A DNA stretch of 64,000 nt from Planctomycetota bacterium. GTDB lineage: Bacteria; Planctomycetota; MHYJ01; JACQXL01. The DNA lies in contig JACRIK010000019.1 in assembly GCA_016235865.1 (NCBI GenBank), forward strand, positions 1-64,000, written 5' to 3'. The notes below the pieces were generated by a model. That model ran no database searches. It had not been told where the DNA came from and was given only the letters and a program-made list of their open reading frames with translations. Made by a program: the position numbers and the translations under genes. Positions 50,389-59,402 of the stretch are shown here, in pieces. Within the stretch, counting starts at the first letter, position 1, and the number at the start of each line of letters is the position of its first letter.

Positions 50389-51288
50389 ATGAAATTCTCT
50401 CCTGTGATTCTTTTGGTTATCACCATCATCATTATCATCGCGCCAATCCAATGCCTGAATAAGACGGAATTGACCCTGTTAACCCTGGCCCGGCCGTTCA
50501 CCTATTTCTACGCCAAGACGCCTTCGGATGACACCATCACGCCCGAGATTTACCAGTCACTCAAACCCAATGACAGGAACAAGTTCCTGGAACAGCAGGT
50601 GGCTGAACTCAGAAGCCAGATTGTCCTGCTTAAGAATGAGAATTCCGCGCTGGCGAGCAAGCTGAAAACCATCAGCGATTTCCGCGAGATTGCCGCATCC
50701 GGAATGAATATCAAGCAGTATTACAATATCGTGCTGGCTGATGTGGTGATTAAAGCCGATGTCTCGGCCTGGCGCAGGAGTTTCCTGATTAACCGCGGGG
50801 CGAACGACGGGCTGCAGACCGGCTTTACCGTGGTCTCGGGCAAATACCTGATCGGCAAGGTCTCGGAAGTAAACGCGTCCAACAGCCGGGTACAGCTGAT
50901 TACCGACCCGGCCTTCCGTTCCCAGGTGATGATTCTGCCGCCGCCGGAAGAGGCCGTGACGCCGACTGAGCCGGCGCCGGTGGCCAATCCGCCGGGCAAG
51001 AAAGCGGACAAGAAAACCACACCGGACCAGCCCCAAACCGGATTCGGGGTCCTGCTCGGGATTTCCTTTAACCGCTCGCTGGTTAAATGGGTCTCGCGGG
51101 AGCTGAAGGTCGGCAATAACTGGAATGTCTTTTCCGCCCCTGACCCCAGCGCCATAACGCCTTCGGGTTTGATTGTCGGGACCGTGGACAGCTTTTCCGT
51201 GGACGGCTATTTTTATACCTTAAATGTCAAGCCGGCCATCGACGCCTATAACCTGAGCAGCGTCCTGATACTGGTACCGAAGAAATAG
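50389..51288 (+). CDS. mreC: Rod shape-determining protein MreC
   Basis: The 299-aa protein has one N-terminal helix (VILLVITIIIIIAPIQC), a coiled coil (residues 60-100, LEQQVAELRSQIVLLKNEN) and the beta-barrel domain (RRSFLINRGANDGLQTGFTV, GLIVGTVDSF, LSSVLILVPKK). A Pro-rich insert (EAVTPTEPAPVANPPGKK) lies in the middle. It links MreB to the periplasmic wall-synthesis enzymes. Confidence 0.9.
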   Translation: MKFSPVILLVITIIIIIAPIQCLNKTELTLLTLARPFTYFYAKTPSDDTITPEIYQSLKPNDRNKFLEQQVAELRSQIVLLKNENSALASKLKTISDFREIAASGMNIKQYYNIVLADVVIKADVSAWRRSFLINRGANDGLQTGFTVVSGKYLIGKVSEVNASNSRVQLITDPAFRSQVMILPPPEEAVTPTEPAPVANPPGKKADKKTTPDQPQTGFGVLLGISFNRSLVKWVSRELKVGNNWNVFSAPDPSAITPSGLIVGTVDSFSVDGYFYTLNVKPAIDAYNLSSVLILVPKK

Positions 51289-51391
51289 TGTTATTATTCC
51301 CCTCTTTGAAAAAGAGGGGTTAGGGGAGATTTAAATCCCCCTTTATCCCCCTTTTCCAAAGGAGGATATCCTGCAAGGTAACAGCATTAAA
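51289..51391. repeat. CCCCTCTT / CCCCCTTT palindromic repeat within the mre operon
   Basis: CCCCTCTTTGAAAAAGAGGGG (about 51300-51320) and CCCCCTTTATCCCCCTTTTC fill the space between mreC and mreD. GGAGG within it lies 29 bases before the mreD start, so it is too far to be its ribosome site. Confidence 0.5.
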
Positions 51392-51895
51392 ATGAAAAAC
51401 AGCATTTTCATCATCCTGGCGCTGGCGCTTATCTTCCTGGAAGCCCTGTTTTTCTATAAACTGGAAATCAGGGGGGTCAGGCCGGATTTTCTGCTTGTCC
51501 TGATATTCTTCATTGCCTTTAATACGCCGCTGGAAAAGGCCATCATCCCGGTCTGGCTGATCGGATTCTTCAAAGACATCGTCTCCCAAAGCGGACTGGG
51601 AACCACCGCCCTGCTTTATCTGGTGAGCGTGCTGGTTATTTCTCTCCTGAAAGAAGTGATTTTCAAGGATGATACCGGAATCCAGGTAGTGGTTTTATTC
51701 CTGAGCGTCTGGCTCTGCCATTTTCTTAATGGGCTGGGGCTGTTCCTTTTCTACTTCGCCGGCATGCCGCCTTTGGGCTATATCATGCTAAAATCACTGG
51801 CCACGTCGATTTATACCGTTCTGGTAGGCGGGCTATTACTCATCGCGGTTTATAAAATCCAATGGCATATCAGGTGGCGCGCCAGTCAGCCCTGA
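51392..51895 (+). CDS. mreD: Rod shape-determining protein MreD
   Basis: The 167-aa protein has five or six membrane helices (FIILALALIFLEALFFYKL, FLLVLIFFIAFN, ALLYLVSVLVISLLK, VVVLFLSVWLCHFLNG, VLVGGLLLIAVYKI) and the family's GFFKDIVSQSGLGT motif after helix 3. The gene follows mreC; no PBP2 or RodA gene follows. Confidence 0.88.
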   Translation: MKNSIFIILALALIFLEALFFYKLEIRGVRPDFLLVLIFFIAFNTPLEKAIIPVWLIGFFKDIVSQSGLGTTALLYLVSVLVISLLKEVIFKDDTGIQVVVLFLSVWLCHFLNGLGLFLFYFAGMPPLGYIMLKSLATSIYTVLVGGLLLIAVYKIQWHIRWRASQP

Positions 51896-51900
51896 TTATC

Positions 51901-53100
51901 TCAACCATTTCTTAATACGATCGCCTTCAGGATATCCATAATTTTCTCGTCAATGATCTTGTTTTTGACGTCGCCGTTAAGTATCCGGAGGGCTTCGGGA
52001 ATCGGTATTTTCCTGCGGTAAGGGCGGTCTTCGGTCAGGGCCGTGAAACGGTCTGCTACTGCGATAATCCGCGCGCCCTGCGGGATATTGTCCGCATCCA
52101 CTTCCAGGGGATACCCTTTCCCGTCCAACCGTTCGTGGTGATAGATTGCCCACTGGGCCACCTCGTCAAAACCAGGTATGGAACTTAATGTCAGATAGGT
52201 AAAATAAGGATGCATTTTAATGATATCGTATTCGTTCGGGGTAAGCGCGGCCGGTTTTTCCAGGATTTCATCCGGAATGGCCAATTTCCCGAGGTCGTGC
52301 AGCAATCCGGCAATCAGGAGATATTTCAATTCGGTTTTGGACCATCCCATGGATTTGCCGATTTTAATCGCTGTTTCCGCCACCTGAACCGAATGAAGCC
52401 TGGTAAAGTGGCTTTTATAATCAACCACCTGGGCAAAGATATAGGCCATGTCCACCATATTGTCAACGGTCATTTTCCGGTCGTCCTGGGGCGAGAATTC
52501 ATTAAGGATGTCGTCCACGAATTCCGGCATCAGCCCTATCCAGAATATCTTGGAAGCGGTTATTTCCTGAAGCGATTCCACCAATTTGGAATTGAACCAG
52601 GTTCCCTGGCCCTGAGCAATTTTATTGATGATCTGGCTGGATTGGGGCAGTATATCCTTATCATCCTTGATGAGGACCTCAAACCGGTCCGAGATATGGA
52701 TTATCTGGCTCAATAACGGGATTTCGTCTTGAGACAGACCTGAAGGATTGGGGCCAAAGTATTTATCGTGATGAAAGCGAATGGAGTCGGCAATCGGGCG
52801 CATCAATTCGCTTTTCTGGAGTATCTGGAAACCGGATTCGCAGTGCTGATAACAATTGGGGCAGTCAAACTCCATAATCTCCAATTTGTCCTTGGCTGAA
52901 AACGCCCCGATATCGTGCAGGAGTCCGGCATAAAACAAGGTGGTGGTATCTTCAGTGCTTAAATCGAGGTCCCGGGCCAGATTGAGGCAGATATGAGTGA
53001 CCCGTTGGTGGTGCTTGCCGATGCGCCGATTAATCAGCCCGAGCGCATGCGATAACGACATGATAAATGTCTTGACAAAAGGCGCCGGACCGTCTGACAT
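51901..53100 (-). CDS. Tandem HD / HD-GYP phosphodiesterase-like protein
   Basis: The 399-aa product has two HD domains. The first (residues 25-200) reads HHQRVTHICLNLA, GLLHDIGAF and FHHDKYFGPN, and has extra Cys residues (CPNCYQHC). The second (235-399) is HD-GYP-like: HSVQVAETAIKIG, GLLHDLGKLAIPDEIL, YHHERLDGKGYPLEV, IIAVADRFTALTEDRPYR. The intact HHE...DGKGYP motif suggests cyclic di-GMP hydrolysis by the second domain. It lies 2 bases from glmM and ends 5 bases from mreD. Confidence 0.85.
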   Translation of the reverse strand: MSDGPAPFVKTFIMSLSHALGLINRRIGKHHQRVTHICLNLARDLDLSTEDTTTLFYAGLLHDIGAFSAKDKLEIMEFDCPNCYQHCESGFQILQKSELMRPIADSIRFHHDKYFGPNPSGLSQDEIPLLSQIIHISDRFEVLIKDDKDILPQSSQIINKIAQGQGTWFNSKLVESLQEITASKIFWIGLMPEFVDDILNEFSPQDDRKMTVDNMVDMAYIFAQVVDYKSHFTRLHSVQVAETAIKIGKSMGWSKTELKYLLIAGLLHDLGKLAIPDEILEKPAALTPNEYDIIKMHPYFTYLTLSSIPGFDEVAQWAIYHHERLDGKGYPLEVDADNIPQGARIIAVADRFTALTEDRPYRRKIPIPEALRILNGDVKNKIIDEKIMDILKAIVLRNG

Positions 53101-53102
53101 AG

Positions 53103-54455
53103 TTATCCTATTTCTTTCTTTATTATTACTGCGAGTTTGTCAGCCAACGCTTTTATATACGGGAAATTCCGGCCTTCTATCATTACCCGGCAAAGATTTT
53201 CGGTGCCTGAATATCTCAAGACCAGCCGGCCCTGATTACGCAGCAGTTTATGAATCCGGTCCGCCTCCTGCTTAACGGACTTGATATCTTCCAAAGTCGG
53301 TTTGGAGGCCACCGGCACATTAACGATAATCTGGGGGTATTGAGTAAAACCTTTTGAGAGCTGCCAAAGCGTCTTGCCTTCATCGGCCATTATTTTGAGC
53401 ATCATCAAAGCCGTAATTACCCCATCGCCGTTTTTAGAGTAGTCCCTGAAGATAATATGGCCGGACGGCTCTCCGCCGACAGAAAATCCGTTTTTGAGCA
53501 TCTCGTCCAGGACATATTTATCGCCCACCCGGGTACGCACCAATCTGACACCTTGCTTGCCGAGGGTGCTTTCCAACGCGCTGTTGGTCATTATGGTGCC
53601 GACCACGGTATTATTCCTCAAGAACCCCCTTTTCTTCAGGTAACCGGCTGCGATATAGAGGACGAAATCGCCGTCGCGGATATCGCCTTTTTCATCAACC
53701 ATAATCACCCGGTCGCCGTCACCGTCAAATGAGAATCCGATATGCGCCTTGGCCGCCAGGACTTTACGCCTGAGGGTTTGGGGATGGAGCGAACCACAAC
53801 GACTGTTAATATTTTCGCCGTCCGCCCGGTGATTAATGGGAATAATTGTCGCGCCGGTCCGGCTGAATATCGCCGGCGCAATCTCAGCCAGCGCACCATT
53901 GGCGCAATCCAAGACTATTTTGGTGCGGGGCGAAAGAATACTGACTTTAGAGCTCAGGATAATCCGGGGGATATCATTTATATATCGCTGCGTCAACTCC
54001 GGCTTGACCATAGCCGAAAACACGCCCGGCTTGACGATCCGCTTTTTAAGACCGGAACGAATCTGTTGTTCCATTTTCTCCTCTGTTGAATTAGTTATCT
54101 TAAGTCCATTGGCGGAGAACAATTTTAGACCATTGTAACTGGAAGGATTATGAGAAGCGGAAATCATTATACCAACCGCATATTCCCCGCATTTGGCCAG
54201 ATAAGCCAGACCGGGAGTTGAGATGACCCCGGCGCTGTCAACATTTACGCCCACCGACGCAAGCGCGTCGGAGAGTATTTTTTCTATTTTTGCCCCTGAC
54301 GGTCGCGTATCACGGCCGATGATTACCTTTGACGCCCGGCGCCCGGCAGGGATATTCGACCCGATAACCCGGCCCAATTTATCCAGAAATGCCGGTTTAA
54401 GGAATCCATGATTCACAATATCCCTGATGCCATCCGTGCCGAATATTTTTCCCAT
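53103..54455 (-). CDS. glmM: Phosphoglucosamine mutase GlmM
   Basis: The 450-aa protein has the phosphoserine loop MISASHNPSSYNG (Ser101), the metal loop FDGDGDRVIMVD, the sugar loop GGEPSGHI and the C-terminal phosphate loop RYSGTENLCRVMIEG. GlmM turns glucosamine-6-P into glucosamine-1-P for cell-wall precursor synthesis. The GEPSGHI loop and length fit GlmM rather than PgcA. It sits with the mre genes, which fits a wall-synthesis neighbourhood. Confidence 0.93.
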   Translation of the reverse strand: MGKIFGTDGIRDIVNHGFLKPAFLDKLGRVIGSNIPAGRRASKVIIGRDTRPSGAKIEKILSDALASVGVNVDSAGVISTPGLAYLAKCGEYAVGIMISASHNPSSYNGLKLFSANGLKITNSTEEKMEQQIRSGLKKRIVKPGVFSAMVKPELTQRYINDIPRIILSSKVSILSPRTKIVLDCANGALAEIAPAIFSRTGATIIPINHRADGENINSRCGSLHPQTLRRKVLAAKAHIGFSFDGDGDRVIMVDEKGDIRDGDFVLYIAAGYLKKRGFLRNNTVVGTIMTNSALESTLGKQGVRLVRTRVGDKYVLDEMLKNGFSVGGEPSGHIIFRDYSKNGDGVITALMMLKIMADEGKTLWQLSKGFTQYPQIIVNVPVASKPTLEDIKSVKQEADRIHKLLRNQGRLVLRYSGTENLCRVMIEGRNFPYIKALADKLAVIIKKEIG

Positions 54456-54637
54456 AAATCAACTTTCTTCTTGTATTATAATCCACCCGAGATATAATAT
54501 ATTATAAAAATATAGCGGTTTCAGCAAATTCTTGTATTAAAATATTTATCCCGTTAGAAGATTCTGCAATCATGGCTATAACAATGATATAAGTTTGTTA
54601 CTCAATTACAGGTCTTTCTAACGGGGCTGACACAACT
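54456..54637. other. Divergent promoter region of glmM and the FHA protein
   Basis: An AT-rich spacer with TATAATATATTATAA-like palindromes (about 54493-54510). No gene. It must hold promoters in both directions but I cannot assign boxes with confidence. Confidence 0.4.
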
Positions 54638-56995
54638 ATGCATCTATATATAAAGTCTGATTTACCGCCATCCTCCGCGCCGCAACGCCATTTTGACCTT
54701 GTTAAATTCTTTGACCAGAGTAAAGGCCCGGTTAAATTCTGGATTGGCCGGGATGACGACTGCCAACTCAAGATTGCCGACGAGAAGATTTCACGCCATC
54801 ATTGCTACATAGAAAGAACCAAGGAAGGATCCATAAAACTGGTTGACAATAACAGCACCAACGGATTTACGGTCAACGGCATCAAGGTAGCAGAAACAAT
54901 TCTCACCGATAATGATGCCATCTGCATCCGGCATTACGAAATGGCGTTAAAAAAAGAGTTGGTTGCCGGCAACGCTGCGGACAAGCCGCATGCGATCTTA
55001 TCAACACCGCAGTTTAAGATGCCGGAACACGCGATAAGAAAACATAAGAAACATGCCGAGGATAACTCTTTCCGGTTATTAGTTACGGTCTTTTTCCTGG
55101 TGATTGGGATTGTGCTTTTGGCAATCCTCTTCTCTGAAAACAAAACAGACGAAGCCAGAAAAGGTGACTGGCAAGCGACCGAGAAGGCAAAGAAGAACCA
55201 GTCGCCCGGTGCTTCTTCCGGTGGACAGACCGAAGCCAAAAAAACCGACATCCCCAAACAAAGCCGGCCGTCATCCACAACCACAACTATATCAGGCGGA
55301 GACAGCCCGGCGCGCAAGACCGACGAGGAGTTCGAGCGTCAGCAAAAAATAATCAAGGAACAACGGGACCGGCAGGACGCCGAACGCCAGGCAAAACTGA
55401 AAGCCGCTACGGAAAAGCAGACTACCTCGAAACAGCGCCAGGAGGAACAGCGCCTGATGGCTATGGAACAAGCCAGATGGACTGAAGTCAAGGCAACCGC
55501 CGCGCAGGAAATCGCCAAATACCAGTATACCGGCGCGATTAAATGCGTGGCGGAATTCATTAACACGGCTAAAACCGCTTCCATAGAAGAAGACGCCCGG
55601 GATCATCTGGACAATATCAAAGGCGAATCCTCGCTTTTTGCCGGCCTGGTAAAGAGTTTGACCGGTGGATCCAGCCGCAAGAAGATTGTATTGGACACTT
55701 CATATGAAGTCTGGATAACAAAGGCAACTGAGATCGGGTTTGAGGGTAACGTGGCCGGTTTGGGCGACAGCGTTTATTACCGGCAGTGGAAAGATACGCC
55801 GACTGCGGCGATTTTGAATTTATTCCCGCGCGACCTGGGGAAATTAGAGCGTTTCTACTCCGCCACTTTCTGCTATAACCATAATCTTACTTCGGACGGC
55901 GAACGAATATTAATCTACTGCTTCAGGGCCTACCCCGACCAAAAAGACCGATTCAGCCAGTTTCTGGCCCGTTATAAAAATATTCCACTGCCGGACGGCG
56001 GATTTGCCGAATACCAGGGGCAGCTGGTTACGGCTGAGGATAAATCCTACCTGGAAAAAGGTTATGTTAAATACAACGACAGGTGGATGCCTTATGATGA
56101 CATGATGACTGCCAAAGGACTGGTCAAATTCCAGGGTAAGTGGGTAACTCCTGATGAAAAGGCAAAGATAGAGGCGCGGTTGGCGGCCCTGACTTCCCTA
56201 AAAAAACAATTGGCGCCTAAAGGGATGATTGACAAGACCGGCGCTGACAAAGAACAATTACCCTGGGATAAAGCACGCATCAAAGAAACGGAACATTATA
56301 TCATCAAGGCAAATATCAGCCAGGAGTCCATCGATGACCTTTGCTTTTTGATGGAGTGTTTCTATTTTGAAGCCAAGAAAATATTTAAGGTCACCCGCGA
56401 CCCGGGCACTAAACTTAAGATTTTCGTCTTTAAGAATGACAAGGAATATTATGCTAACGGAGGTTCTTCAGGATCCAGGGGCATTTTCAGGGACACGGGC
56501 AGTGATAAGCAGATAATGACATTTTACCAGCCGCCCTTAACCACTTCGGTACTGCTGCATGAAGGCACTCACCAATTTGTTAACATTGCCTGTTCAAATG
56601 TGCCCATCTGGATTAATGAGGGATTAGCTACATATTACGAATCAAGCAAGTTTGAAGGCACGGCGCTTAAAACAAATATCGTCAACAACAACCGATTACA
56701 GTTAATCAGGGACTTAATCCTCAAGAAAGACGTGCCGCGGCTTGAGGACATCATAAATATCCGGCAGGCGAATTTTACCATTTATGAATATGCCCACTGC
56801 TGGAGTTTAGTTTATTTCTTTATGAATTACAGTCAGGGCCAGTATGCAGACGAGCTGGAGGCATACTTTGAAGCGATAAAAAGAAAGGGATTCGAGAACC
56901 GCCCGCAGCATAAGCAACTCTTCGAAAATATCTTTAAGGTGAAGTTCGAGGTGCTGGAAAAGCAGTGGGAGGATTATATCCTGAAGTTAAGATAA
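54638..56995 (+). CDS. FHA-domain membrane-anchored metallopeptidase (planctomycete type)
   Basis: The 785-aa protein has an N-terminal FHA domain (residues 20-100, FWIGRDDDCQLKI, KISRHHCYIE, NNSTNGFTVNG) that binds phosphothreonine, a membrane helix (FRLLVTVFFLVIGIVLLAILF, about 148-168), a charged low-complexity linker, a central domain (about 300-530) and a C-terminal peptidase-like domain (545-785) with H641-EGT-H645 in VLLHEGTHQF and INEGLATYYE nearby as third ligand. The C-terminal domain resembles DUF1570, common in Planctomycetes. It may link phospho-signalling to proteolysis outside the cell. Its targets are unknown. Confidence 0.8.
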   Translation: MHLYIKSDLPPSSAPQRHFDLVKFFDQSKGPVKFWIGRDDDCQLKIADEKISRHHCYIERTKEGSIKLVDNNSTNGFTVNGIKVAETILTDNDAICIRHYEMALKKELVAGNAADKPHAILSTPQFKMPEHAIRKHKKHAEDNSFRLLVTVFFLVIGIVLLAILFSENKTDEARKGDWQATEKAKKNQSPGASSGGQTEAKKTDIPKQSRPSSTTTTISGGDSPARKTDEEFERQQKIIKEQRDRQDAERQAKLKAATEKQTTSKQRQEEQRLMAMEQARWTEVKATAAQEIAKYQYTGAIKCVAEFINTAKTASIEEDARDHLDNIKGESSLFAGLVKSLTGGSSRKKIVLDTSYEVWITKATEIGFEGNVAGLGDSVYYRQWKDTPTAAILNLFPRDLGKLERFYSATFCYNHNLTSDGERILIYCFRAYPDQKDRFSQFLARYKNIPLPDGGFAEYQGQLVTAEDKSYLEKGYVKYNDRWMPYDDMMTAKGLVKFQGKWVTPDEKAKIEARLAALTSLKKQLAPKGMIDKTGADKEQLPWDKARIKETEHYIIKANISQESIDDLCFLMECFYFEAKKIFKVTRDPGTKLKIFVFKNDKEYYANGGSSGSRGIFRDTGSDKQIMTFYQPPLTTSVLLHEGTHQFVNIACSNVPIWINEGLATYYESSKFEGTALKTNIVNNNRLQLIRDLILKKDVPRLEDIINIRQANFTIYEYAHCWSLVYFFMNYSQGQYADELEAYFEAIKRKGFENRPQHKQLFENIFKVKFEVLEKQWEDYILKLR

Positions 56996-57045
56996 CCCCC
57001 GCGGATTTGCATCCCCGCCTGACCTTGGCCGTCAGTTCGAGCAGG

Positions 57046-59259
57046 CTATTTCACCAAACTTTCCTTGTCCTTGTCGCTGTCAAACTTATGGGAAAATTTC
57101 TTATAAGCCGGAATAGTATCCGGATTGATATTCACCTGGGCGGACCGACAGGCCTCGATAATCGCACGTTGCAAGACCATATCCGTCTGAACATCCACAA
57201 TAAATTCCTTCTGGCGGTCGTCCGCTACTTTCCGTCTAATATGTCCCCTTAACGCCTGGCGCACCTCGTCTTTTTCCAGACGCTCCTTGCACCGGCTGTA
57301 GAACTTCTCAAAATCAGGATAGTTCGCATAGTTCTCTCCGTCATCCTCGGCCAAGGTCTGGAACAACAGTTTATTATTCTCGTAATATTCATTTGTATAC
57401 TTATCCAGCTCGCCTGATTCAATAAGTTTATTAAATTCCGATGCCTTGCCGAAATCCTGTTCCGGCGCAATCGCCTTAATATCCGGCTCAACCCCGCCCT
57501 TGCCTTCCTTATTTTTCTCGACCGACCGGCCTGACGGCAGGTAATATTTGGCGATGGTCATTTTTAATGCGGTTGCGCCATCGGTGGTGGACAGGTCTAT
57601 GGGCTGCTGAACACTGCCTTTGCCATAGCTGGTTGAACCGACAATAACGGCCTTATGGTAATCCTGCATTACGCCGGAGAATATCTCTGAGGCGCTGGCG
57701 CTTCCCCCGTCAATCAGAATATACATCGGCACGTCTATTTTATCATCATTCTGTGTTCTATATTCCGCGACAATGCCTTTTCTGTCCCGGGTCGTGACAA
57801 TGACCTTATCCTTTTCTATAAACAAATCTATCATCTCATTCACTGTTCTGAGCAGACCGCCCGGATTCCCCCTGATATCAATGATAATCGCCTTGACCGA
57901 CTGATATTTCATCTCCTGCAGGCATTTACTTGCTTCCTTGGCCGTATCGGTGGCAAAATTGACGGTAAGTTGAAGATATCCGATATTACCCGGCAGGATA
58001 TGATAGGATGCGGTGGAGACATTAACAATAGCACGAGTTAGAGTGTATTCCCGTTCCTTAGGCCAGCCGCGGCGATAGACCTTGATTTTAACCGGCGTAC
58101 CCGGGTCGCCTTTCAAACTCTTAACCAATTTATTAATATCCTTACCGCGGGTTGTTTCACCCTCTACCTCAATGATTCGGTCTAAGGAACGAAGCCCGGC
58201 CTTATCGGCCGGCGCGCCATATATCGGCCGTTCAATGGTCAGGTAATCATCTCGCATACTCACATGGGCGCCAATCCCGCCGTATTTCTTGGAGATGTCC
58301 TCATTGGCTCTTTTCTTATCTTCTTCATCCTCGTATTCTGAAAATCGGTCTAAACTGCCGGCGATACCCTTGGCCGCAGCAGTCATCAGTTTCTTGATAT
58401 CAAACTGATTGGGATCAACATACCGTTCCTTAATCAGCCCTAAAACCTCATCCAAAAGGGTGTAATCAATCTCTGATTTCTTGGACGATTTTGAGGTCTT
58501 GCGGCTATATGAATCCTGGTCTTCTTTATACTTCAGAAATAACCTGGCCAATCGGCCGGTCGGAGTCGGGTCTAAGGATAATTGTTTTAACACGTCCTTG
58601 CTTCTCTCAAAATCATTCATTGATGCCAGAACCAATGCGGCTGACAATCTGATATCCGGGTCTTTGAGAGTGGAGATTTCCCTTACCTCCTTAACAGCTA
58701 ATGATGACCGGTCCACTTCATACCATAGTTTTGCCAGCCAGAGCCGGCGGCTTGCCTCAAGCGTTCCATCCAGAATGGACTGGACCTTCTTGGCCAGTTC
58801 GCCCCGGTCGATATCGCTTCCGCCCCCATCACTGGCGATAAGATTAGCCAATACCTCTGCGGCCGCGGAAAAAACCTGTTTATCAATCTGCTGGGCCGGC
58901 AAGGCCAATACCGCAATGAGGACCTTTACGGCCTCCTCGCGATAACCCACCTGATACATGGCCCGGGCGCAACCAACCCGCACCTTGATGTCGGAATTCT
59001 CTAAGCCAAGAGCTAACTTAGCCAACCCATCTTTGCCAACGGCTTCTATCTCTGCCACGGCCTTCCAGAAACTATCCGTGGTAATATCCTGCTTGGCTAA
59101 CCCTGAAATAAGGTCGCCAATATTAGCCGCGGGCTGTTTTACCGGAGGCGGCAGTGTTCCGGTTGCGGCTGGCGGCTCCCCGATAGACATCGGGGTAAAA
59201 CTCATCAGCGAAACCAAGATAACGGCGTAAAGCAAAGTCGTGATAATCTTCTTAGGCAT
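57046..59259 (-). CDS. S41 family C-terminal processing protease with HEAT-like N-terminus
   Basis: From ATG 59259 the protein is 737 aa, with a signal peptide (IITTLLYAVILVSLMSF), a helical HEAT-like region (residues 50-280), a PDZ domain (about 330-410, YGGIGAHVSMRDDYL...DRIIEVEG) and the S41 peptidase core: DIRGNPGGLLRTVNEM, nucleophile Ser in DGGSASASEIFSG and Lys in SYGKGSVQQP. CtpA-type enzymes trim periplasmic proteins. The CCCCGAT-ATCGGGG repeat (59178-59195) is translated near the N-terminus as TPMSIGEPP. The C-terminal 130 residues are an extra helical part. Confidence 0.9.
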   Translation of the reverse strand: MPKKIITTLLYAVILVSLMSFTPMSIGEPPAATGTLPPPVKQPAANIGDLISGLAKQDITTDSFWKAVAEIEAVGKDGLAKLALGLENSDIKVRVGCARAMYQVGYREEAVKVLIAVLALPAQQIDKQVFSAAAEVLANLIASDGGGSDIDRGELAKKVQSILDGTLEASRRLWLAKLWYEVDRSSLAVKEVREISTLKDPDIRLSAALVLASMNDFERSKDVLKQLSLDPTPTGRLARLFLKYKEDQDSYSRKTSKSSKKSEIDYTLLDEVLGLIKERYVDPNQFDIKKLMTAAAKGIAGSLDRFSEYEDEEDKKRANEDISKKYGGIGAHVSMRDDYLTIERPIYGAPADKAGLRSLDRIIEVEGETTRGKDINKLVKSLKGDPGTPVKIKVYRRGWPKEREYTLTRAIVNVSTASYHILPGNIGYLQLTVNFATDTAKEASKCLQEMKYQSVKAIIIDIRGNPGGLLRTVNEMIDLFIEKDKVIVTTRDRKGIVAEYRTQNDDKIDVPMYILIDGGSASASEIFSGVMQDYHKAVIVGSTSYGKGSVQQPIDLSTTDGATALKMTIAKYYLPSGRSVEKNKEGKGGVEPDIKAIAPEQDFGKASEFNKLIESGELDKYTNEYYENNKLLFQTLAEDDGENYANYPDFEKFYSRCKERLEKDEVRQALRGHIRRKVADDRQKEFIVDVQTDMVLQRAIIEACRSAQVNINPDTIPAYKKFSHKFDSDKDKESLVK
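59178..59195. repeat. CCCCGAT-ATCGGGG palindrome inside the S41 peptidase gene
   Basis: CCCCGAT and ATCGGGG around AGAC. Translated in frame just after the signal peptide. Confidence 0.7.
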
Positions 59260-59306
59260 ATCTATTCCTTTCGCAATCAACAGTAACTTAAGATTCTAGG
59301 ATTTGT

Positions 59307-59335
59307 ATATTATCAATTATTTTCAAGACAGTCAA
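59307..59335 (-). promoter_or_regulatory. Sigma-70-type promoter of the S41 peptidase
   Basis: On the minus strand TTGACT (59330-59335), 17 bases and TAATAT (59307-59312), about 45 bases before the start codon. Confidence 0.6.
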
Positions 59336-59349
59336 GTATAAACCAAAAA

Positions 59350-59383
59350 GGGGATACCCAGCCTGTCCAAGCTGAATATCCCC
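59350..59383 (-). terminator. Intrinsic terminator after the 509-aa lipoprotein
   Basis: GGGGATA and TATCCCC pair, with CAGC/GCTG further in. On the minus strand a TTTTTGG tract follows the stem, so it ends the lipoprotein transcript. Confidence 0.75.
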
Positions 59384-59402
59384 TGTCTTCACCAAAAATT
59401 AA

